From an uncultured Acidobacteriota bacterium (GTDB lineage Bacteria > Acidobacteriota > Terriglobia > Bryobacterales > Bryobacteraceae): 58,484 bases of DNA. A program made the position numbers and the translations under genes. Positions 52,605-58,484 of the stretch are shown piece after piece. The stretch is from contig CADECY010000046.1 in assembly GCA_902825945.1 (NCBI GenBank), positions 1-58,484 on the forward strand, in the 5' to 3' direction. Positions within the stretch are counted from its first letter, which is position 1. Each line of letters begins with the position of its first letter. Below the pieces are notes generated by a model. That model did not search any database and was not told the DNA's origin. It worked only from the letters and a program-made list of their open reading frames with translations.

Positions 52605-52740
52605 CAGTTCTCCGCGCCGCAACCGGAATAACGCCAATGCGGCGCGTGGAACCATCTCTGGATGCTTGTCTGCTTGCGGCGCAAGGCCCACGTCCGCGAC
52701 CCTGAGTGGCGCTTGGCGAGCGTAGAGTTTCAATAGCGCA
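52605..52740 (-). pseudogene. Decayed copy of a methyltransferase zinc-ribbon tail
   Basis: The minus strand contains WFHAPHWRYSGCGAENCF, closely similar to WFPAPRWRCAGCGAENYF in the tail of the methyltransferase at 54593. The DNA similarity runs for about 50 bases (agttctccgcgcc then caacc and aaccatc) and then fades across a frameshift. The first Cys of the second CxxC is lost. The rest of the methyltransferase is absent here, so this is a relic of a partial duplication or a lost paralogue. Confidence 0.6.
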
Positions 52741-53033
52741 ACGGGCCTCCCTCATTCATCGCCGTGGTTTGGCACTTCGCGTGCCCCTAGACGCTATCGG
52801 TATGTTGTTTCGTGGGAGAGGTCAGAGTAATTCTCCCCGATGAAGAAGAGATTACCCGAAACCGTTGTCAGGCGCGCGTCCAAACGAATGCTCACGGAAG
52901 GAACGATGCGCAAAAAGGTAACGTAGTCAGCCCCGGCGAGGACCTCGCCTCCGAGATCGGAAAGTTCCCGAAACACGCCATTTGCACCGGCTGCATGTTG
53001 CGCTGCTGGTGAATCGCCCCGGACCGTTGCGGA

Positions 53034-53837
53034 GTGGATTCACCGCTTCCGTGCGGGCGGCCTCGAAGGCTCCGCGATCATGGATCCGGTAGGCGGCCTT
53101 CGAGGTTGTCGAAGGAGCAGCCGGCCGAGATCGCGGCGTTGATCTCGAACTCACTCCGATACGGGCGCGGGGTGATCGATCTCGACCGCGACTTCGCTCT
53201 CGAGAACCTCTCCGGAGACGCGCGGAAGGATGCTTTCTGGAGTAACGGAGAGGACTTCCTATTCGGCCTGGTCTCCATGCTCGTGCTCGACGAAGTGGCG
53301 GTCGAGAACGAACCGCTTCGGCGGCTGATGTCCTCGACGCGAGAAGGCCCGGCCTTCAGCGTCAAGGAGCCGAACATCGAGCGTGCTCTCGCCGACCGGA
53401 TTCAGGCGGGATGGCGCCTTCGTGGAGACATCCGCCAGCGGCAGCGCGAAGCTGCTGACCTCCGGCTGAAAACCTTCCGTGGCGAATAAGGCATCTTCAA
53501 TGCCCTGGGCGGCAACCTCTACACCGTGCTCTATGCGGGTAACACGAATTCTCCAGGTCCGGGCCCGGGAACAAGCCGTGTCTGGACCGGAACGTTCGCC
53601 AACCAGGGAGCCAGTTCCTATCTGCCAGATCTCACCTCGGGTATCCGGAGTTCCGGCGGCAGGATCGACGCGGCTATGACGGGTCCGGCCAATGCGGACT
53701 TCCGCTTCCTCCTGATCTCCGTCGACTCAGGGAACAGTAAGAGGCTCGTCTTCAACGGCCCAGCGGGGCGCTATGCGTTGTATGTGGAGGCACAACGGGG
53801 TTCGGGAGCCTACCAGATCGAGGCCAGGATTCCGTAA
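53034..53837 (+). pseudogene. Interrupted frame with internal TAA, unknown product
   Basis: One plus-strand frame reads ALISNSLRYGRGVIDLDRDFALE and LVSMLVLDEVAVENEPLRRL to a TAA at 53487-53489. It then carries on in the same frame as GIFNALGGNLYTVLYAGNTN and ends AGRYALYVEAQRGSGAYQIEARIP at 53837. The second half looks like a beta-rich C-terminal module of a secreted protein. The first 25 codons look non-coding, so the true start is lost. This is either a fragment with a nonsense mutation or two unrelated fragments. Confidence 0.4.
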
Positions 53838-53971
53838 GAACGGCGGAAACAGCCGCAGGGACTCGGCTTCGCGCATCCCCCGCGGCCGGACCAAAATGGG
53901 TGCTCGCAATGAGGTGGAGGAGCGTAGGCAGCGCTGAGCAATCGACGCGCCGAGCCGCTATCATCGAATCG

Positions 53972-54626
53972 ATGCCTCTCGCCATTTCGCGTCAGGAACA
54001 AATCGGTGCGCCGCCATCTCTCTTGCGACGCCGTCCCTGGAGTCGCAAGGACCGGGACGTCCTGGAAAGCACCGGTGCGTTCGAGAGCCAGCACTACGAG
54101 TTGATCAAGGGAGAACTGATCGACAGGATGGGAATGAACCCGCAGCACCGCGCGATCGTTTCGCTGATCGCGGGCTGGCTTGTTCCGTGTTTTCGGAAGC
54201 CTAGTACATGTCACGGGCCAGATCGATGTGAGCCCGGAGGACACCCCCACTTCCGCGCCAGAGCCCGATGTCTACGTGACGTCGGCGCCCGCGGAGCAGT
54301 TCTGGAGGCGTGAGATCGGGCCTGGCGACCTTCTTCTGGTCATTGAAGCGGCCGATAGCACTCTCGCCTTCGACACCGTGGTCAAGGCTGGGCTCTACGC
54401 GCGCGCCGGAATCGCTGACTACTGGGTATTCGACATCGTGAGCCGACGGATCATCGTTCACCGCGATCCTTCCGGCGGTACCTACGGGTCCGTGATCGCC
54501 TACGAGTATGGCGAATCGGTAGCCCCATTGGCCGCGCCGCGCGCCACCATCCGGTGGACCGATCTGATCCCCGAGCATCTCGCGGGAGACGGTCAGGAAG
54601 AAGTCGAAGTCCGTCCCGTGAAGTAG
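53972..54626 (+). pseudogene. Uma2 family endonuclease-like protein, frameshifted
   Basis: From the ATG at 53972 the frame reads TGAFESQHYELIKGELIDRMGMNPQHRAIVSLIAGWL. It then continues one frame over as FRVFGSLVHVTGQIDVSPEDTPTSAPEPDVYVTSA and VIEAADSTLAFDTVVKAGLYARAGIADYWVFDI to the stop at 54626. Removing one base near 54179 (TGGCTTG to TGGTTG) rejoins them into a full-length Uma2 protein of about 218 residues. The acidic-core residues (E in LIKGELI, D in EPDVYV, E in LLVIEA) are all present, so the break is recent or an error. Confidence 0.75.
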
Positions 54627-55372
54627 TTCTCCGCGCCACAACCAGCGCATCGCCATCGCGGCGCGGGAAACCATCCGCGCAATTGATCTGGGCGTGGGTC
54701 GTGCGCGGACCCACAACGAACGCACACATTGGCCAGAGCCTCGGTGAGCGCGGCTTCGACCGGCCCGAAGTAGAAGGCTCAACCGTACACCGAGAAACGC
54801 GTGCCGAACTGCTGGTCGAGGGACCGGAGCGCGAGCGTGAAGAGCCGCAGGAAACCCTCGCGCCCGCCGAAGAACAGCGCCATGCGGAGCGCTGGACGCG
54901 AACGGAAGTTCACCCGGTTGAGAAACGAGAGTCCTGTATAGAGGGTTCGTTGGGCGGCGAACGCGGCGCCTGTCGCCGCGGCGATGTCGCGAGACAGGGC
55001 CGCCGGATCCAAGAACGGATTGACATGTCCGCCCCCCCGCGCGAGCCAGCGATAGATCTTGTCTGTGAGGGTCGACGCGTCGGGGACCGCCACGAACACG
55101 CATCCACCGGGTGTGAGCACGCGCCCCATCTCGCGCAAAACCTCCGGAAGCCGATCCACGTGTTCGAGGCTGTGGTTGGCGATGATGGCGGCGAACGTAT
55201 GATCGGCGAACGGCAGGCTCGCCGCATCCGCCACGACGGCTCCATCACAACGCGGCGCGAGGTCCACGCGCACGACTCGCGCCGGTGTTGCCGAAGCTGG
55301 AAAGCTCCCTCCCGCCGCGCCGAGATCGAGCACCCGATCGCTGGGCTTCAGGCGCGGCAGGATTTCATGCAC
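54593..55372 (-). pseudogene. SAM-dependent methyltransferase with zinc-ribbon tail, internal TGA
   Basis: From the GTG at 55372 a class I methyltransferase reads RVLDLGAAGGSFPASA, ANHSLEHVDRLPEVLREMGRVLTPGG and LNRVNFRSRPALRMALFFGG to RFSVYG. A TGA at 54781-54779 then stands where relatives, as I recall them, have Trp. The same frame continues AFYFGPVEAALTEALANVCVRCGSAH and RWRCAGCGAENYF to a stop at 54593. Two CxxC pairs (CVRC, CAGC) form a zinc ribbon. A TGG-to-TGA change would explain the stop. It lies 4 bp after the unknown secreted gene and overlaps the convergent Uma2 gene's end. Confidence 0.7.
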
Positions 55373-55376
55373 TGGA

Positions 55377-57311
55377 CTATTTCGCCGGGTACCAGCCTCG
55401 ATCCCAGGGGAACGCGAAAGTCGGCCGGTTCGCGTAGCGGGTCATCTTGAACTCGAAGCGCGAACCCGTGCCCGCTTCGAGCCGAACCGTGACCACCGGA
55501 CCCGAGAACGCGACCGTTTTTCCGCCAAACGTCACCGCGTCGAATCGATGCTCGCCATAGCCGCCGCCTTGGATGACGACTTCGCGTGCTTCGAGCGGAT
55601 TCGTGTTGACCAGCGTGACCGTCGCCGAATCGGCGCCGAGCTTCCCGACCAGCGCTGCGACATCTTCGGGCAAGCCCGCGCGGCGCTTCACCGGATCGAA
55701 ATAGCGGAAGCGGCTGTGCAGGACCCAGATTCGCCCGCCCGCGAAGTATCCGCCGAGCGTGAGATTGGTGAGGCCGTTGGTAGTGGCGGGATTGTAGTCG
55801 AGCAGGAAGTCGGCGAGGCGCGAATCCGCCGTGGTCTTATCGGTTCGGATATTGTCGACGATGTGGCGCACGCGGGCCAAGTCGGCTTGCAGCGCCTTCT
55901 CGGGGAACTCTGGCAGTTTGCCCTCGAGGAATCCGAGCCACTCGGCGGTTCGATCGGCTTCACTGTAGCCACGCGGGGGTTGCGGGCGGAACGCTGTCGC
56001 GACCGGCACGCGTTCGAGATCCCTGCGGTCCATCGACCAGAGGTAGATCTCGGTCAGCCGGTCCGTGTGGAGCTGCGGCGTGTAGTGATACCACTGCGGC
56101 GTACCATTGTGCTTGTACCCGCGCGGATCGCCATACATGCGTGGCAACAGCGTGCGCCCGTTCTCCACTTTCTTCTGCGCGTAAATCAAATCCATCTGCT
56201 TGCGTAGCGTCCCGGTGAACGACTGATCGCCGCTCAACAACAGGGCGTTGCCGAAGCCGGGCCATGTGCCGTCGGTGAAGTAATTGCGATGGGCGATCTG
56301 TTCGAGTTCGCCGTCGAAAATCGTGAAGTTCCAGCCGTAGGTCCCCTTCCACCACTGGCCGTTATGCGCCCCGCCGATCTTGCCGTCGAGGCCCACGTTG
56401 CTCGGGATGATGCCGCCGGTCTCGGTGGCGCGCTTCTGCCAGGCGCGAACGTAGTCGAGCGCCCAGTCGCGATACTTGTCCTCGCCGGTGAGCGCATAGG
56501 CGTTGAGCCCGAGGATCGTGGCCGCGAGGTTGAGGAAGTTGTCGCCTTCGCTATCGAGATACTCGTCGCAGTGCGCTAGCATCTTCTTGTAGTGAGCGTT
56601 GAGGTCGAGCATCTTGCCGCGGCCGGCCGGATTATGAAGCAGGTGAAAGGTGCCCGGCACCGGATCGCCGACCCAATCGTAGGTGGTCGCCTTGCGCAAC
56701 ATCGGACCCTTGCTTCCAGTCCACATGCTGCGGATCACCTTGTGGGCGGGATCGTAGTTCGGCGCTTCCGGATCCTCGCCCGTGAACATCTCGGCGAAGC
56801 GCTTCGAGCGCTGGCGATAGAGCTCGTCATTCGGCGCCGAGAGGCCCATCAGCAGGAACGCGCGCATTCCCTCCGCGGTATGGAACCAGTCGGACTGGGT
56901 GATGAACTCCTTGCTGTAGGCGCCGTTCTCGGCGAGCTTCGTTAGCGTGGTCCGCAGTTCGTTGTACTGCTTCCAGTGGCCCTCTTGGCCCTTCTTGTAG
57001 AGTTCGAGCACGGAATCGGAACCGCCGAGCGCATGGAGCAGAGTCCAGTTCCAATAGGTCTCGATCGCGTCGTCCGGACCGTCGAGCGTGCCCCAGCGCG
57101 GCGTGTGCGCCAGGTATCCGCGCGAGTCGACGTACTTTTCCGCGAACATCTCGACCGCCTTCGAGTTGAACTTCAGGAGATCGCGTTCGAGGATCGCCCA
57201 AGCCGGTGGCGGCATCGGCGTCTTGACGTGGAGTGTCAGTTCCTGGCGGGGAGCCTGCGCGAACAAGGCGGCGGCCGCGAGCGAGGTGAGCACGGTGATG
57301 CGGTTCATCAT
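55377..57311 (-). CDS. Large secreted protein of unknown function, alpha-toroid-like
   Basis: A 644-residue protein with a signal peptide (MMNRITVLTSLAAAALFAQ). The middle 450 residues are helix-rich with aromatic motifs (IETYWNWTLLHALGG, QSDWFHTAEGMRAFLLMG, FLNLAATILGLNAYALTGEDKYRDWALDYVRAWQKRA, GTYGWNFTIFDGELEQIAHRNYF), the look of an (alpha/alpha)6 barrel as in lyases and GH families. A beta-sandwich tail (ATVTLVNTNPLEAREVVIQGG) follows. I do not recognise the family. It is divergent from the PhoD-like gene, with 47 bp between. Confidence 0.75.
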   Translation of the reverse strand: MMNRITVLTSLAAAALFAQAPRQELTLHVKTPMPPPAWAILERDLLKFNSKAVEMFAEKYVDSRGYLAHTPRWGTLDGPDDAIETYWNWTLLHALGGSDSVLELYKKGQEGHWKQYNELRTTLTKLAENGAYSKEFITQSDWFHTAEGMRAFLLMGLSAPNDELYRQRSKRFAEMFTGEDPEAPNYDPAHKVIRSMWTGSKGPMLRKATTYDWVGDPVPGTFHLLHNPAGRGKMLDLNAHYKKMLAHCDEYLDSEGDNFLNLAATILGLNAYALTGEDKYRDWALDYVRAWQKRATETGGIIPSNVGLDGKIGGAHNGQWWKGTYGWNFTIFDGELEQIAHRNYFTDGTWPGFGNALLLSGDQSFTGTLRKQMDLIYAQKKVENGRTLLPRMYGDPRGYKHNGTPQWYHYTPQLHTDRLTEIYLWSMDRRDLERVPVATAFRPQPPRGYSEADRTAEWLGFLEGKLPEFPEKALQADLARVRHIVDNIRTDKTTADSRLADFLLDYNPATTNGLTNLTLGGYFAGGRIWVLHSRFRYFDPVKRRAGLPEDVAALVGKLGADSATVTLVNTNPLEAREVVIQGGGYGEHRFDAVTFGGKTVAFSGPVVTVRLEAGTGSRFEFKMTRYANRPTFAFPWDRGWYPAK

Positions 57312-57358
57312 TTTGCTCCCGTTATGATCTCATGCCGCTTGTTACGATGGAGGGCGGA

Positions 57359-58484
57359 ATGAAGCTCAACCGCCGCCAGCTTTCGCAGATGGCTCTGCTC
57401 TCCCCGCAGGCCCTTTCGGCCCAGTCCGCCATCACCGTGACTCATGGACCCTTTCTCGGACACGTGACGTCGACGTCGGTTTCGATCTGGGGACGCACGG
57501 CGCGTCCGGGGACGCTTCGCGTTCGTTACGGAACCTCGAAGGACAACCTCGATCAAGTGTCGCCGGCCGTATCGACATCTCTCGATCACGATAACGCGGC
57601 GTGGATCGAGATCACAGGATTGCAGCCGGGAGTCCGTTACCACTACGCCCTCGAGGGCGGACGCGAGACGGGCACGTTCCGGACGATTCCTTCCGAAGCC
57701 GCCTACCGCGACGCCGAGACCAATCCGCGCGGGCTCTTCAATTTCGGATTCGCGTTCGGATCGTGCGCCAATCAGAAGCCCGGCGGTGGCATGGGTCCGG
57801 ACCTGCCGGCCTACAAGCACATGCGGCGCCAGCACGCTTCGAAAGTGCTGTTCAGCGTGATGAACGGCGACTGGCTGTATGAAGAGAAGCGCGAGTATCC
57901 GGCGGACGAATGGTGCAAGCAGGTGGGCATCACGCCCGATGCGAAGCCGCGGATCGTGCAACTCGCTCCCTCGATCACCGGCGTTTGGGAAAACTACAAG
58001 CTCTACCTCGAGCGCGGCGTGCCGCTTTCGGCGTGGCATCGCGATGTTCCCGGATACTTCACTCCCGACGATCACGAGATCCTGAACGATGTTTACGGAA
58101 CGGGAACCGCCGGCATCAAGTCACGCGAAGCGGTGTTCCGCGACATCTCGCTGCGCGCTTGGTACGACTACATTGCGGGCAGCAATCCTCTCGCCACGTC
58201 GCGGAATTCGCACTTCGGCGAAGCGGAACTACGCGGCGACACCCTGTACGATCCATCGGTCGACTTCTCCAAGATGGATCTCGGCGAGTTGTCGAACCTC
58301 CACGTGCTGTGGGGCGGCCAGTTGGCCGGCGTCCTTCCGAACCAGAAGATCCCAGGCGATCCGAACGCGGGAGTCTACAAGATCGAGGGCGTGCAGGACC
58401 GGCACCGGCTGCGGATCTCGCCGAAGCCGGTTCAGAACGGCAAATGTACGTACTCGATCGGCCGCCACAACTACGGCAAGTTCC
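57359..58484 (+). CDS. PhoD-like alkaline phosphatase, truncated by the window edge
   Basis: At least 375 residues are visible before the window ends. The start MKLNRRQLSQMALLSPQ is a twin-arginine-type leader. It is followed by a Fe-III-like N-terminal domain (ITVTHGPFLGHVTSTSVSIWGRTARPGTLRVRYGTS, ITGLQPGVRYHYALEGG), then the metallophosphatase core: FAFGSCANQKPGG, FSVMNGDWLYEEKREY and YFTPDDHEILNDVYGTG. This matches the PhoD family of extracytoplasmic phosphodiesterases or phosphatases. Relatives bind Ca and Fe. The frame is open to the last base, so the remainder lies beyond the window. Confidence 0.85.
   Translation, partial: MKLNRRQLSQMALLSPQALSAQSAITVTHGPFLGHVTSTSVSIWGRTARPGTLRVRYGTSKDNLDQVSPAVSTSLDHDNAAWIEITGLQPGVRYHYALEGGRETGTFRTIPSEAAYRDAETNPRGLFNFGFAFGSCANQKPGGGMGPDLPAYKHMRRQHASKVLFSVMNGDWLYEEKREYPADEWCKQVGITPDAKPRIVQLAPSITGVWENYKLYLERGVPLSAWHRDVPGYFTPDDHEILNDVYGTGTAGIKSREAVFRDISLRAWYDYIAGSNPLATSRNSHFGEAELRGDTLYDPSVDFSKMDLGELSNLHVLWGGQLAGVLPNQKIPGDPNAGVYKIEGVQDRHRLRISPKPVQNGKCTYSIGRHNYGKF

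Larger units (their letters stand above)
52593..53971. other. Patchwork of gene relics
   Basis: No intact gene is supported between the LEA-like gene and the Uma2 gene. Besides the zinc-ribbon relic there is a minus-strand frame at 52794-52976 (VFRELSDLGGEVLAGADYVTF, then LTTVSGNLFFIGENYSDLSH), and a plus-strand frame from about 53100 interrupted by TAA at 53487. All look like pieces of larger genes. The frames have protein-like composition but no start signals. Confidence 0.5.

Noticed and set aside
54779..54781. Selenocysteine at the internal TGA
   Set aside because: The position is expected to be Trp, not Cys, in this family as I recall it, and no obvious stem-loop follows the TGA; nonsense mutation or error is simpler.

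Overview
High-GC bacterial DNA with the hallmarks of an Acidobacteriota genome of the Solibacter/Bryobacter group. The pointers are three Oar-like TonB-dependent receptors with an N-terminal carboxypeptidase-regulatory-like domain, a cyclophilin fused to what looks like a TIGR03437-type C-terminal domain, twin-arginine Gfo/Idh/MocA oxidoreductases, a DUF1080 protein, a PEP-CTERM protein, DUF3604 and Uma2 proteins, and many secreted sialidase-like beta-propellers. This assignment is inference from gene content. I saw no rRNA, tRNA or CRISPR array.

Layout. 1-2.5 kb is a decayed mobile-element zone: a truncated Tn3-type transposase N-terminus, a frameshifted companion gene, a 21-bp direct repeat and a 20-bp perfect palindrome. 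2.56-5.36 kb is a compact cassette: a GPRTPEGK-motif protein, a second protein overlapping it in another frame, an intact terminase-large-subunit-like ATPase/nuclease without other phage genes, and a short ORF. Two of its junctions are ATGA overlaps. 5.4-14.2 kb (+) holds a CocE/S15 hydrolase, then a tight run: DUF1080-DinB fusion, sialidase-like protein, Tat amidohydrolase, bestrophin channel, and an exported FecR-caspase-TPR protein. 14.2-15.7 kb (-) is a regulator/VOC/frameshifted-gene operon.

15.9-24.9 kb (-) holds a pyruvyl transferase family protein, a Gfo/Idh/MocA oxidoreductase, and a long chain of closely packed genes: exported methyltransferase, orphan histidine kinase, DUF262, HEPN RNase, rsmG, glycosidase-like lipoprotein and bshA. 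The DUF262-HEPN pair looks like a defence or toxin module sitting inside a housekeeping operon. 24.9-32.3 kb carries thiD, a nitrilase, a membrane acyltransferase-like protein, a PEP-CTERM protein, a second Gfo/Idh/MocA protein, Uma2, the cyclophilin fusion and DUF72.

32.3-51.97 kb is a secretion and polymer-use region: three TonB-dependent receptors, DUF3604, a large unknown secreted protein, sialidase and GH43-like propellers and an amidohydrolase, interrupted by a PD-(D/E)XK-like protein and a GNAT acetyltransferase. 52-55.4 kb is a second patchy zone: a small LEA-like protein, relics including a decayed copy of a methyltransferase zinc-ribbon tail, a frameshifted Uma2 gene, and a methyltransferase in which an in-frame TGA replaces an expected Trp. 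The window closes with a large unknown secreted protein (-) and a PhoD-like phosphatase (+) cut by the window edge.

How the genes may work together: the receptors, propellers, DUF1080, Gfo/Idh/MocA and amidohydrolase genes fit outer-membrane uptake and extracytoplasmic breakdown or oxidation of glycans or glycosides, but no substrate can be named from sequence alone. The most interesting candidates are the orphan terminase cassette, the DUF262-HEPN module, and the bestrophin plus exported caspase-TPR pair.
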